A stretch of 64,000 nucleotides of DNA, from NCBI RefSeq assembly GCF_022458985.1, contig NC_061790.1:3273001-3337000 (forward strand). Reading direction: 5' to 3'. Of this stretch, positions 33,235-46,620 are shown in pieces. The DNA is from Mugil cephalus (taxonomy: Eukaryota > Chordata > Actinopteri > Mugiliformes > Mugilidae). Position 1 is the first letter of the stretch. Each line of letters starts with the position of its first letter. A model generated the notes under the pieces. That model worked only from the letters and a program-made list of their open reading frames with translations, made no database searches and had not been told where the DNA came from. Position numbers and translations under genes: made by a program.

Positions 33235-34535
33235 GGCGTAGTATCAATCGTGCATGGTCGGCCGAAGTGTGGATGCTGGAACCCAGGAAATGAGATCCAG
33301 GGTGGGGACATATCTCTGGAAGCGCCAGCTCCTTGACCCCCAAAACAATTGGTAGAGGCGAGTTGGAGATGGGTTCTTCTAATGTCGTCGGGATGGTTGT
33401 GAATGTGGCCGTGGTAGGCTCAGGATGCCCATCTGGAAGTGGAACCAGACACGTGTGGCTATTGCAACTGATTTGGTAGTGAATAATGGAACTCGAGGGG
33501 ATGCATGTCAGGCTAGTTGAGCGTCCACGTGGTTTTGCGAGATTGAGATTGAATTAAGGAACAGTTAAGGAAATGTCAGATAGGCTGGTGTGCTACGATG
33601 GTTGTATGAAGTTGAAGAAGATGTGAATTCGGAACATCGGAGGAACCCGAAGAATGTCAAGAGGAACAGCTTTGAGCGTGGAATCAATTGAGGGGGTCAG
33701 GTAACCAGCTTGAAGGGAATGGATGCAACGAGCTAGGAGAGTTGCTGTGAGAGGGAGCCGCTTTGGAGCTGTCCGTGGTTCTGATTTGTGTAGACCTTTG
33801 ATTAGCATACTTACGTGTGGATGGGAAATGGAAGGACAAGGAATTCTGATTATCAGTTTGGTGAAGAAGCTGATGCCGCTGATGTAGACCTGGATGGTAG
33901 ATGTTTTGATCTTTTGGATGAAATGGGAGTACCTGATGAAACTAGTGAGGGAGGCGATGTCGAGTGAAGGGAAAGGCAGTTCCAGCCGTAGTAGTGAGAA
34001 GATAGTGTGGCAGGTGAAGGGCTGTTTAGGATGGTCGTTTGTGAAGCGGACGAGAGGAGGCAAGGCTGATTAGTTGTAGATGGTGGCTGAAAACGGTGGA
34101 ACCACAATTGGATCAGGATCCGAGTCTAGAGTTAAGGACCTGAATTTCCGGACGGACATACTAGACAAAGAGTCGGCCATTGCATTCATGTGTCCTGGAA
34201 CATGGCGTGCACGGACGATAAATTGGTGTTGGAATGCGGTCAGGGTGAGTCTACAAGTGAACTGCATGATGAGGAGGGATTTGGAACGGCCTTTATTTAT
34301 GATGTTTACGATGGCGATGTTCTCAGAATGGATGAGAATTACCTTTTTGGACCACTCATGCCCCAAAAGAAAGGCTGCAATGACAATGGGATACGACTCA
34401 TAGGGGATGGAGGATTGCGACATTTCTGGGGGCCATTGGGAAGCAAACCGGTGTACAATGACCGGTGTCGTTGAAAAAGACGTCCCTGTACAGTCTAAAT
34501 TTGGTTGAAAAGTGAAAGGTGAAAGGTGTCTCAAA
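33235..34535 (-). mobile_element. DIRS/Ngaro-type retroelement fossil, unit 3
   Basis: Copy of 3,470-4,760 with the RNase H-like region (34,070-34,534) and the tyrosine-recombinase region (33,593-34,063) on the minus strand. Broken. Confidence 0.7.
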
Positions 34536-34799
34536 AAAATTAAGAAAGTTCATAAAACTTAATAGCCATGCTTAGTGTTAACTTATTTTTTTCATTTTGT
34601 GTCTGCTTGATACAAATTTAACCCTACGTAGAATTACTAAATACCTACAACTTACTACTCGTTTTTTATCTTAGTTTTTTTTTTAGTTCACTTAAATTAA
34701 ACAAACCAATTTCCTTGAATGGGTCCTTGTCCTTCTTCTCTCTCTCTCTCTCTCTCCCATTTCTTATCTATTTAGTTGTTATTACCTATGTAAGCCTAT

Positions 34800-35800
34800 G
34801 TAAGCCCAAATAACAGACAAACTGCCTGAGTCAAGGTTTTAATACGATCCATGATGATACCTCGTTCCTGAATGATGGCAGTGGAGATGGGCTGGAGGAC
34901 CACTAAACTTGGACCCTCATGAGGACTATCTTCACTGACAACTGTCAGCACACCAACAGTGCATTCTAGAGCCTCATCTCTCGCTGTATCCTACTAAGAC
35001 ACACAAAGACATATTCTTCATGAGTACTACTTCATTTGGCATGTTTCAACTAAAGCTTTGGTCCACAAGGTCCATATATTCTTGAAGAGTGACACTGACT
35101 TTTCAACCTGGACTCCTGCTCCTTAGATTTACAATGAATTAATGTGTACAATGTTTATGTGGCAAATTTCATTTTTATTTACTGGCTGTTTAAATACCTC
35201 TCAGATTAGCTGTGGAGGAATTGCTGTACAAAATACAAATACATCAATCACTGTACAAAATGTATATTGTATGTTGTGGAGATAGAATTACATCCACACA
35301 GATACAGTTCTATTTTATTGCAGACCAAACTTTTTATCATGTGCAAGTACTTACAGAGCATGTCTTGGAGAATTCACTGGAGTTGTCACCAAGTAAAATG
35401 GGAATGCCTTTGAGGACAACAGAGTGAAGTACTGTCACGTCTGGTGTCTAATGATACACAGAGAAAAGACCAGTTAACAGAGTAATTTGCAAGGCACAAG
35501 TAAGACAGGAAATAGGGTTGGGCTGGATGATCTCATTTACAACTTGACTGATGAACTATCATACAGATCAAAAGCAAAATTAACCTACTTACCATCCAGC
35601 TCATGCTGGCCAACAGTTCCCTTTTTTGTTTTGAAGTTCAATGAAACGCGGGGTATACTGGTCCAGAGGCTCAAAGAAATCTCCCCCAAGATTCTTACTT
35701 GCGATTCTGTTGAACTCAGCAAACACCTTGTTGACTGTGGTGACATCCCCAACCATAGGTCGACCCACAGTGGTAGTCCTGTCTTTGACAAGCACAGATT
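34800..35800 (-). pseudogene. SAMD3-like gene fragment, unit 3
   Basis: Copy of 5,019-6,018. The minus strand encodes VGDVTTVNKVFAEFN, VVLKGIPILLGDN and the AVCLLFGLT end. It is a broken host-like gene fragment carried by the duplication. Confidence 0.4.
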
Positions 35801-35839
35801 GTTGTAGTTGGTAACTAAAGTTGGCCCAGTTTAGAAATA

Positions 35840-36795
35840 AAAAAAAAAATGGTCTGACATTAAGGTAGAAGTGAAGCGGAGGATTTCGGAACACCGCTGA
35901 AACGTGATCGCAATGGGCAGGGGGGTTGGGGAAGGGGGGGTCAGGAGGGTACGAACTGACCCCCTCCGAACAGAGAGTGGCTGTCATAGTGGGTGACACA
36001 GCTCTCGCCGGAGTTATGGGAGCTCATTACAGTGACACAGATCATCCCCAAGGTAAATGTGTTAAACTAAGAAATATTGTCATTATACCGGTCGTACAAT
36101 AGGCTGTTCACAATACACATAGCTCGTGCGTGAAGCTGCCAGGATATTAAACACGTTGACTCATGTTCAATGTTCAATTTTCTTAATTTTTATTTCTGAT
36201 AATTGTAAACAGTTTTGGTGATGCCTCCCATCAGCACCGACTCCACACCAGCTGCTGACGTCCGCCCGACTGGCTGTGTCCTCACCCAAACTATGCTGGG
36301 ATCACGAGACGAAATCAATTATTATTATTATTATTGTCTGGATCAAGTAATAACCGTCCTTGGAGATATTAGCAACACAATAAATGCACTTGTAATAAGT
36401 AGCTAAACTGTGTCCTTGCCTGTTTACATGGTTGAAATGACCTGCTACCGGGTCCGCATTGCTTCCCGAGGTCCAGCATCCAGTTCCTCTGGTGGGGGGA
36501 TGTTCTATGGCAGTGGTATGGCATGGCGGTGTGCCACGTTGTTCAGACCAGTTCACATATTATTTAAACATTTATGGGATGAAAATGTTTCCTGTTGACA
36601 AAAACAAATTCATCCTGTAATGGCGCTTTGATAGCATGTGTCTGCAGTCAATAGCTCCGATTACATTAGGAAAACCGGCTCTTGCTGTAAACTGAAGAAC
36701 ACTGAATGATGTAACATTCGTAATGATGGGGTGATGAAGCAGCATACGGGGGGTAAGTCCAGAGACTGGAGCCACAGTGTTCTACAAACAACCTA
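35840..36795. mobile_element. Harbinger remnant with internal deletion, unit 3
   Basis: Copy of 6,060-7,018, with the same loss of the middle of the transposase. Confidence 0.65.
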
Positions 36796-36899
36796 ATGTT
36801 GAACACCACGCCCCACTACAGGTCAGCAGCTTCTGTGTGGAGAGAGCTGTTGTCAAAAAACAAACAAACAAACAAACAAACAAAAAACACAAAACAGAA

Positions 36900-37204
36900 T
36901 CGAGTGCATGTTTTAAAGTCCCAGTCCACAGTTGAAAGCATCATGGTGTGGTTAACAAGCTGCACAGCTGGGAACAGGAGAGCGCTGCATCGCGTGATCA
37001 AAGCGGCCCAAAGAATATCGTCAACTACCCCCTGCCCTCCCTGGAAGATATTGCCACCTCCCTCGGCCTCAGCGGAGCACAGAAAATCTGCAGAAGCCAC
37101 ACGTGGGGGGCAAACTGCTGAGATGTACAATGACAATACAATCAATATGTTCTATTCTATTCTATTCTATTCTATTCTATTCTATTCTATTCTATTCTAT
37201 TCTA
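36900..37204 (+). mobile_element. LINE 3' end with (ATTCT)n tail, unit 3
   Basis: Copy of 7,120-7,420. It encodes STVESIMVWLTSCTAGNRRA and ends in pentamers 37,151-37,204. Confidence 0.65.
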
Positions 37205-38337
37205 ATATCAGTGCAGTGATGGAACTGAATGTGTTCTCTATGTATCCTTACCTGGAAACTGAAGCATCAGAATCAGGAATAAAGACATTTGAATCCATCT
37301 GAATTCAACCATTGTTCATCTCTGTCTCTCGTCCTCTTCTCTCGTCCTCACGTTGATGAAAGACACAGTCTATAAAGAGGTTTCTACTTAAAGATGAATA
37401 CAACATGTGCTCTGTGCGGTTTGTGAGGTCACTTCATCACAGAGACATCACGGTCCCTCCTCCACACAACCAACCAGCAATTCACAACCACACACATCTC
37501 CACTAAAAAGAGAGGGGGCGTCACAGTTTGTATAAATGCTCATGCAATTCTTCGTTTCTATAAACGTATTGCACCTCTGAAGTAGGTGTTCGGATGTTTT
37601 TGTAGCCAGGACAGTCAGGCCCTTTTCTTTTCTTTTCTTTTCTTTTCTTTTCTTTTCTTTTCTTTTCTTTTCTTTTCACACAGATAAAGTTGAGCTAGGC
37701 CCGTTTTTATTGTGATTTCTCTATTTTATTTGGCACAAGCACCACATTCTCTGTCTCTCTCGTCCTCTTCTCTCGTCCTCACGTTGATGAAAGACACAGT
37801 CTCTAAAGAGGTTTCTACTTAAACACAAATATAACATGTGACTCATGAGCTTAGTGAGGTCACTTCCTCATCATGTCTCCAGTCTGAGGACGATAAAACC
37901 ACAAGTTACTGTTGTACATCCACAACAACCAAACAGTTTTTATGGGTGAGTAGTTTTACTCTTCACATGTCACATTAAGAAACATTAACCAACAAAAGAC
38001 TAGGGGCTGCATTTTTGCACAATCTTCACACATTTGTCTTCTTCTTTTGAGACCTCAAACACGTCACTGCCATAAATGCACCATGGGAGTGGACACCGTG
38101 TGCACTTCTTGTTCTTATTGTGGTTTTGTAGTCACACCCATATGCTGCTTCACTCAGCTGCTAAAGATTTTGCTTTAGTTAGAGCTGTATATCACAGTCA
38201 CAGTAAAGACTATTTATATATCATAAATGAATAGTAGAGGTCACAGAGTCAAATCCTGCATCACTGCCTTGTGCCAATGAGGAAGTTAGATGTGTTACCT
38301 TCTTTCTGCACACTAGAAAGAGACTAGCACTCAATAT
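37205..38337. promoter_or_regulatory. duplicated upstream modules of gene C
   Basis: Homologous to 7,430-9,014 but shorter. It includes a (TTTTC)n array at 37,621-37,677 not expanded in A. No coding region is seen. Confidence 0.45.
37621..37677. repeat. (TTTTC)n microsatellite
   Basis: About eleven TTTTC units. The matching site in unit 1 (about 7,845-7,868) has only two or three imperfect units. Confidence 0.9.
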
Positions 38338-38352
38338 GAGGAAGTGACATCA
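38338..38352 (+). promoter_or_regulatory. ETS/CRE-like composite site, gene C
   Basis: GAGGAAGTGACATCA lies 108 bp before the leader ATG. Confidence 0.5.
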
Positions 38353-38445
38353 CAGAAAGTCAACGCTGTGTCTCTCTACAAGGACAACTATTTTAGACAG
38401 TGAGACAGTTATAAGAAGGAGGAAGACGGAGAAAGACGGACAAGA

Positions 38446-41400
38446 ATGATGAATGAATTCAAATGGATTAAACTGTTGTCACTGATGATACTGATGCTTC
38501 AGTTTACAGGTAAGTATTCATTTAATAGGAGTATCTAAAATGATCTAACAATTCAGTTAATTGTCTCATATATTTAAGATTCAACATGTGGTTTAAAATA
38601 AATATAGACTCATTGTGTGATACAGATCCATTCAAGTGCAGGTGATTTGATTAATCTGGAATAAATGCTGCAGTCAGATGAAATAAAATCCTTTAAATTA
38701 AGATTTAAATATGTGAACATTCTTCATGTGGTTTCCAGGTGTAGAAGGTTCATCGTCTTCTTTATTCATGTCAGTTTGTGTTTGGTCTCAGTCTGGTGAT
38801 GAAAACCATCTTTCTCTGCATATTCAAAGTAAATGTCATTTAAATTCATAAATATATGAAGAACATATGAAGTCATGTGAACCATCGTGGTGTTGATTCA
38901 GTGGTCAGAGAGGCGTTAGTTACTATTCACAGGGGCTACGGGGCAACGCCCGAGCCTCCAGTCTACAGCAGCAAGCTGTAGGACGAGCTAAATATCAAAA
39001 TGAGCGGCTCAATCGGGATCGGTGTCCTATTACTTTTCTTTACGAAATATGAATTTTTCACAACTGCGATAAATTTTTCATTGGAAATAAATGGGACGGC
39101 CGGAAAAAAACACGCAAAAAAGACAGTTTTTCAAAGGTCTACTGTTCAGGCATACTTTCACCCACAGACTTCATTTGAACCCTAAAAAGTAGACACAAGC
39201 CTTATGTATTGGTGCATTATCATCTCGTTTTGATAGGTCTTATAGTTGTTGATCAATCACTGTTCAATGACCATGACCTTTTTCGAAAAATCTCGTTTTC
39301 GAGTGCGGAATGTTGCTACTTAGAGTGAGAGAACGTGTGTGAAATCGCCTTAAATTTTCCTCTTTTCACGCTCGTCCCGGCCACAATATACACATTAGTC
39401 ACATGATTTTTTTCCACAGTTGTAGACAAACTTGTTGTGTCTCTCACAATGTGCTCGGCAAAGCAGTGAGATGTACAGAATTTAAACTGTGAGCATCTGT
39501 TCACGGTAAAGTACCTGTCTGCTTTCCATTCACTCCAATGTAAAGATTTTCTGAGAAAAGGAGAAGGACCTTTGTGTTTAACTCGCGAGTGTGTCCAAAA
39601 TATTTGCTCCAGGAGGACCAGAAACGTATCAAAGTCTTCAGAAAGGGCTTACGACGCCCACAGTCTGCTTGTTTTTCTGATAGGAGCTACCGTTTTGTCA
39701 CAGTAAGCCCAAATGTGAGACCAGTAAAAAGGTAACTTTGTGATTACAGTGACACACACATGCGCGCACGCGCTTAAGCTCAGCAGTAGCAGGATGTACA
39801 AACATGTGGGCGAAAGCGTGCATTGCTCTCTCACACACAGGCTAACTGTGCTAAATGTAGGCTAACTATGCTAACGTAAGCTAACTGTGCTAAATGGGCA
39901 TTAGGTGTGCTAACTTTAAGCTGCCTGTGCTAAATCTAGGCTAACTGTGCTAACCGTATGCTAACTGTGCTAAATATGCATTAAGTGTGCTAACTTTAAG
40001 CTAACTGTGCTAAATGTAGGCTAACTGTGCTAACCGTATGCTAACTGTGCTAAATGATGGTTAAGTGTGCTAACTGTGTGACATGTGGGTCAAGTGTGCG
40101 ACATGTGGTTTGACTGAACTAAATGTAGCCTAACTATGCTAACGTAAGCTAACTGTGCTAAATGTGCATTAAGTGTGCTAACTTTAAGCTAACTGTGCTA
40201 AATGTAGGCTAACTGTGCTAACTCCCATGTTGACAGAGACAGTACCCCCGCCATTAGCTCCCATAGCTCCTTCAAAATTTCCCAGAGGGAATTGTCTAGT
40301 TAGAATTTAAAATGTTGATATATAAATAAAATATACATTTTAAGTTTTTATATATCATATAATTTTTCTGACTCTCCTATCTACAGAGTTCTACAGTGAG
40401 ACCAGTCCAGTTTCTTGACCAGTAATAGAACAGAGGAAGATGAGCATGTGAAGATCAACACACTCAGGTTATAAAAATAACCATGACTTCAGAGGTCCAA
40501 TGAGAGCTGACAAACGTCACCATGAAACCTGCTTGGTTTTCTCTAATAATAAAACCGTGTGAACAGAGAAGCACAGATGCATTTATCTCAACTAACCATC
40601 TTCACACATCAACCTTCCTCTGTTCTGTTCTATTCTTGACCTCCCTCTAAAACACTGTGGGAAAGAGAGTCAGTTTAAAACGGTGTTTATTCTTAGTCTG
40701 TCCACAGAAAAGACAAATGTAGAGAGTTGATGTCAGCAACTTCAGTGAGGGACAGAAGTGAGAAAACATGGACTGAAGTCTCTATGAGGAAGTGATACCT
40801 CACTAACCTCATTTTTTTCTTATTGTGGTTTTCTAGTCACAGCAATATGCTCCTTCACTCAGCTACTAAAGATCATTCTTTAGTTTAGACACAAAGCTGT
40901 ATATCACAGCCTCAATTTTCATTTAGTTCCAGAGTGTTTCTATGTGTCAAATGAAGAGTAGAGGTCACAGAGTCAAACCCTTCATCACTGCCTTGTACAC
41001 AGGGAACACTAGAAAGAGACTAGCAGTCAATATGAGGAAGTGACATCACAGAGTCTCAACGCTGTGTCTCTATACAAGGACAACTATTTTAGACAGTGTC
41101 AACTGTTGTCACTGATGATACCAATGCTTCAGTTTACAGGTAAAAATCTATAAAAATTCAATCAATTGAGTCACATATTTGAGATTCAACATGTGGCTTG
41201 AAATAAATATAGACCTATTGTGTGATACAGATCCATTCAAGTGCAGGTGATTTGATTAATCTGGAATCAAATGCTGCAGTCAGATGAATTAAAATCCTTT
41301 AAATTAAGATTTAAAATGTAAATTGATTCTCACCATTGTCTTCACATCTTAACAACTGTTTTACTGTGTGTTATTAACAGGATGTTGTGGTTGTTGTCAG

Positions 41401-44400
41401 TCATGGTTTAGTGCAGCATCAAACAAAACCACAGATAGAGTTAGAAAGATGAACTCATTCATGTTGGTAGTTTTAGTTCCTGGTTTCCCTCCGTGACTGA
41501 AATAGTTTCCATGTCAGTGTAGACTAATGTTTTTTGGGTAAATGTTCAGGTTTAGATAATGTTCTGCATTAATGGCACTTATGGTGTTCCATACTTTGTG
41601 TTTGTCTGGACGGGTGACACACACTTAATGATGATTTCAAGATTCATATTTTACTACACTTCATTAAGTCAAAGTTCCTGGAATTAATCCTTACTTTTCT
41701 TGTGTCTTGCCAAAACATTAGGTACACTGGTGAAAACAGTCCTGCATCTTATCTCATGAGGTGACTGTGACAATGTCATTTCACAGTGCTGTGAAAAAGT
41801 GTTTGCACTCTTCCTGGTTTCATGTTTTTATGTATGTTTGTCACAACTAAATGTTTCAGATCATCATCAAATATAAATATTAGTCAAAGATGATCGAAGA
41901 AAACACAAAATGAAGGTTTTTAGTATCAAGTGAAAACTAAATCCCAGCCTACATGGCCCTAAGGCGCCAACACTTTTTCACACCACTGTACATTCAACAG
42001 AGATCATGAAATGTGTGTTGTGAGGAGTTTAACTCTTCACTCGTCTGTTCATGTGTGCTGTCAGAATCTACATAAAGTGTGTAGTATAAAAAAAATGTTT
42101 TTAAAGAAAAGAAGAACAGCGTTACTGCAAACATTTTTCTCTGGTGATGCTGGTAATTCAGACTTGATATCTGCAGATGACGTCTTCACACATTCCAGCT
42201 CAATAAACTGTCTACTGTTGGTCTGATCATGAAACACTGTAGAGAGTCCTTAAATGCACCCAATATTAACATTTCAAATCTTGACACAATATTGGACAAT
42301 GAAAAGTCCAACATTGTGACTTGTGACTCTACAAGTGAAAGAAGTGATAAAACATGGACTAGAGTCTCTGTGAGTAAGTGACTTCACAAACTGTTCAAAG
42401 CACATGTTATATTCATGTTTAAGAAGAAACCTCTTTAGAGTCTGTGTCAGACACAGAAGAACAATGGTGATGTCTTTTCAGATGTATTGCAGTAATACTT
42501 TAGTTGTATTTCACGACTGACATGTCACTGTAGTCTGGATTTCGTCTTCAGTGAAGTATTTCCACACACTTGATGAACTGCTGCTAGTTTGCTGCAACCA
42601 CCCACTGGACTCACCTGTCTTCTAGGAGGCGTCCATGTTGTTATTGTCACATGATCAGTGACTAGTCGACATGATGATTAAAGTGTAATAGCACCTCACA
42701 CTAAATATTTTCATTTACATTCTATTTTTAACATTTCTGTCTCTTTGTCTCAACAGCAACAACTGGACAACGTTCATATGTCACTGTCAGAGTTGGACAT
42801 GACGTCACTTTGTCTTGTGGAAATGTGAGAGATGGACAGAAGAACTGTGACAGTACTACCTGGTTGTTCAATGGTTTAAGAGACAGAACAACAGTAGAGC
42901 TGGTTAAACATGGACAGATCAGATCTAAACCAGACAGACTGAGAGTTACAACAAACTGTTCTCTGGTTATAAAGAAGGTCACAGATGATGATGTTGGTCT
43001 TTACACCTGCAGACAGTTCATATCAGGACGACAACAAGGAGCAGACTTTCAGGTTTATCTGTCTGTTATTACCAGTGAGTATTTCCATCACAATGTTTCC
43101 AGGTCAAACTGTCTCATTAGAACAACATAGTGAAACATGACAATAATTATGATCACAGTGATGAAGTTCATTTTCCTCTTGTTGTCTTTCTCTCGCAATA
43201 TCTCCATCTTCTCCAGTGACTGAACGTGAGGACAATGATAAAGTCGTCTTGTTCTGCTCTGTGTTGGATTATGATCCATGTAGTCACACAGTGGAGTGGC
43301 TGTATGAGGGTAAAGAGGAAATATCAGACATGGAGATATCACCACCTTCCTGCTCTGACCCTGTGACATTTACATCATCTCACCTTAACCAGAGGATTTA
43401 TGAGTTATTGAAGTGTAAAGTGACAAATGTTTACACTAAGAAAGTTCAGCTGTTTACCTTCAGCCCTCAGTCCTCAGGTGAGAATCAAACCAATTTCTAT
43501 CATCTATAAAATAAAGGTAACATGGAGTCTGTTTCACTGTTCAGAATGTTGTATGTGGGTTTTTTATTAAATCATGTGAAGATTCAACAAAGAAGAAAGT
43601 GAAATCAACAATTAAACCAACAGTAACAAGTAAAAAAAAATGACATCAGTGAAACTCACCTCATCAGAACAGACAATCAGATCAACATCTCCAAACACCA
43701 ACGATCCAACAAATCACGTTTCAAATATCTGAAGTTTAAATGTCACCAGTTTTCTCTCATGTTGTTGTAAAGGGAACATGGAGGATGTTCTCACTGTGCT
43801 GATGGTTTCATGTCATTATTCTATGTTTTAGGCAATGATCCAACAACAACAACAACAACTACTACTACTAGAAAATCAACCACAACAACAATAAAACCAA
43901 CAACTCCAATTACAGAGATGACAGCAACATCTAAACTAACCTCATCAGAACAGACAATCAACAACAATCCATCAGATCAACAAGGTAGAGACTGAATCTC
44001 TCTCATCTGTTAAAGTCTGAATGTCAGACTGACTCTTGATTTTCTCTGATTCAGTCTCAGTCTTCATCCTTTTCTTTCTTCTTAACATCCAGCTCATCAT
44101 CTCAGACCCAGAGACTGTTTAATCATTTCAACTTTTCTTTCCTCCTCTGTATCTTCCATCCACGTCCACCATTTTCAGTGTCTCATGTCATAAGTTAATG
44201 TTGATCTGAGCACTTTCTTGTCTTCTCTCTCCAGGTTGGTCATGGTGGTGGTACATTTTCATTCCTGTGGGTTTAGCAGCAGTCTTAATTGTTGTGGTGA
44301 TCATCAGATGGAAGAAAACTAAAGGTGAAACGAAAGTTTTGATGAAGCTGTGCTGGAGTTTGGCTATTGATGCTCCAGTTGACTCTGATTTGTCTTTTTT

Positions 44401-44950
44401 ATGTTTTCAGGAAACAAGACACAAGTTGAAGAAAACACTGTGAGTGGAAACACTGAACACTTTAATACACATCAATTTATTTTTACAACAATGTTGAATT
44501 ATATATATATGTTATATGTTCACCACTAGTACAGACAACAAACACTAATAAGAACAAATGATAACAAGCTCTGAATTTATGTTCTGAATAGATTTGAGCG
44601 TCATTATGTTGTGTTCTTTATGTTGTGTTCACTGTGTAGGCTCAACCTGAGGATGGTGTTTGCTACGCCTCCATCAGCTACACCAAGAAGACCAAGAGTA
44701 AAGCTAAAGCCCAGGTAAGACCTCTAATGGATCATAGTGGAGATGTTAACAGAACAATCATGACTTTAAGAACTCCTGTCAGGTTGTGTTGTGTTAAGAT
44801 TGAGTGGATGAAATGTGCTGCAATGTTTCCTGTTAGGACCGTGATGATGATGATGAAGGTGGCTCTGTGGTCTACAGCACTGTGAAAGCTTCCTCCTCTT
44901 CTGCTGATCCCAGAGACTTCTATTCTACCATCAACGAACTAAACAAATAA
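38446..44950 (+). CDS. two-Ig-domain receptor C, ITIM-type tail
   Basis: Predicted 367 aa. Exons are leader 38,446-38,509, V-like 42,757-43,074, second Ig 43,217-43,477, stalk 43,832-43,984, membrane 44,235-44,324, and tail 44,411-44,439, 44,640-44,714 and 44,837-44,950. An upstream stalk exon (about 43,575-43,720) has a stop and no usable donor, so I skip it; all Ig and stalk exons are phase 1, so skipping keeps the frame. The used stalk is a run of Thr (GNDPTTTTTTTTTRKS) likely to carry O-glycans. The membrane segment (YIFIPVGLAAVLIVVVII) differs from A and B. The ELNLNSAETQ tail exon of A and B is missing. ITIM-type tyrosines are Y314 and Y343, and Y359 is FYSTI. Confidence 0.72.
38930..39730. 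repeat. unclassified interspersed repeat, unit 3
   Basis: Copy of 9,605-10,400 in the first intron of C. Almost identical to unit 1. Confidence 0.5.
39839..40223. repeat. GCTAAC minisatellite, unit 3
   Basis: Nearly the same unit order as 10,517-10,900, supporting a close relation of units 1 and 3. Confidence 0.8.
41034..41139 (+). pseudogene. decayed second leader exon, unit C
   Basis: GAGGAAGTGACATCA at 41,034-41,048 is intact, but the leader start is deleted exactly as in B. The donor (CAG then GTAAAA) remains. Confidence 0.75.
41784..41988. mobile_element. MITE, internally deleted, unit 3 copy
   Basis: Both ends are present (CAGTGCTGTGAAAAAG and CACACCACTG, followed by TA), but about 130 bp of the interior are gone. 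Same intron position as the other units. Confidence 0.75.
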
Positions 44951-45740
44951 GAGGTTAAATCTGTTAAATGGAACATGAAAGCACCAAGAGGAATCTCATG
45001 TCCTCTCTCATCTTATATTATGTGTAATATATCATATATCCTGTATTGTATCATATTTTATGTTGTCTTGTCTCATGGTATCATCTCATATCATACTGGA
45101 TCACATTTTATCATATGTTATGTTGCATATAATATATCTTATCTTATCTTATCTTATCTTATCTTATCTTATCTTATCTTATCTTAATACATACAGACAA
45201 ACCATCATCAGATCACCTTAGGGTTAGGGTTATACAGTATCATGTCTATGAGACATGGATTCATTGAGAGAGTAGAGACTCCCTCTAGTGGTGGAGAGTG
45301 TTCATAGGGAGGTCAGACAGACTCTATACTGTCCTCTTTAGACTTTGTCCTCACATGGACAAATTATTTTAGCATCTATTTAATAAAATAGATGCAAATG
45401 TATTTCCTTCTGTGGTTCAACACATTTTATGTAAAATTATTTTCCAGTGTTTCGTGTTTTCAGACCTGTCACATATTCTGATGTATCTCATGATCTAATA
45501 CATTTAAATTAAAACGTCTCCCAGTCGTAACACCTGTGTCACATGACTCCTTTATTTGTTTTGTTTTTTTCATGCAGCTTTATTTTAGTCATAAATCCAC
45601 TAAAAGTTGGAGAATACTCAAGTGGTTCTATTCCATAAAGCAGGTGAAACTGGTGATATTAACAACTACACGTCTAACATTTAAGCTGTCTGGTCTTCAG
45701 TATTTTTAACAATGAGGTCAAGAGTAGAAAGGTTGTGGAT
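44951..45740. other. 3' flank of gene C
   Basis: Homologous to the A and B 3' flanks, including (CTTAT)n at 45,137-45,185 and CTCCCTCTAGTGGTGGAGAG at about 45,280-45,299. No gene is seen. Confidence 0.5.
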
Positions 45741-46620
45741 GTTAGCTAAAACCATGTACCACAGTATGGTGTGATCATGTTTCACATCTTGTTATAACCA
45801 GTTAAAACAACACGTGTGACTATTTGCTGCCATTAAAAAAAAAACTCAAAAAGGTTTCAAAAAAATATCCTGACTGAACATTGACATAAACCAGTGAGTG
45901 TTAATGAATCAACATATTTGTCTCTGATCTGATAATTCAGAACAACAGTGTTTTTTTTTAAACTCAAAATTTATTTGTGATTTTATGTACATTGGGTTAA
46001 TCATACCATACATTACAAAAATAAATGTAAAATTCATATTAACATGTTTTAAAGAAGTTCAAAAGTTAAAAAGATATAAAAAATAAAAAATGAATATATA
46101 TGTTGCTTTATAGTCAAAACATACGTGGTCAAATTGACCCTGTAAATGCTTCATTTTCTAGGAGTCATATTACCGTGAGCAGTGGCAAAGAAGAATCAGT
46201 TACAGATAACATTAAGATTTGAAGCTCAGTAAAGTCAAACATTCAAGATTAAAAATATTAAAGACAGTAAATGTTCTACATAAATACTATCAGAAATATT
46301 TCTTGTTGGTTGAAGCTGAGATCAAACAGTGTTGATGTGATTTAGCTGAAGACTCTAAATGTGTTGTCATGTTGTTGATCCACAGTATTAAAATGATCTT
46401 GTGCTTGTGTTGTTTTCTGCTCATGTTAAATGTGATGAGATGATGTTTAACAGCAGTGGACTCGTCTATGTGGTGAGTTGATGTTGAAGTTGTTGATCAG
46501 TGGAGTCTGACTGAAGCAGAAGGGTCTCCAGAGTTTTCATAGATCACTGAACCTTCACCTTCACCTCCATCATTCTGCACCTGTGGAAAACAACACCACA
46601 AACAAACATCACAAACACTG
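45741..46620 (-). other. inverted 3' flank of a D/E-type gene
   Basis: The reverse complement of this stretch matches the sequence downstream of gene D (56,420-58,080, minus an insertion there). It is the 3' flank of the minus-strand gene of which only last exon F remains. Confidence 0.65.
46497..46580 (-). pseudogene. isolated last exon F, YEN-type tail
   Basis: The minus strand encodes VQNDGGEGEGSVIYENSG and then an RLH end with a stop, with an intact acceptor (CCACAG). At about 46,620 the sequence switches to a copy of the A-type 3' flank (46,620-47,180), so all upstream exons are gone. It is a counterpart of the last exon of E. Confidence 0.8.

Larger units (their letters stand above)
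30091..37204. repeat. long transposon mosaic, copy 2 (unit 3)
   Basis: Second copy of 305-7,420, offset about 29.8 kb, with the same element order. Differences include a 29-base G run at 31,247-31,275 and a shorter GA minisatellite. The two copies look very similar, which implies a recent duplication. Confidence 0.85.
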
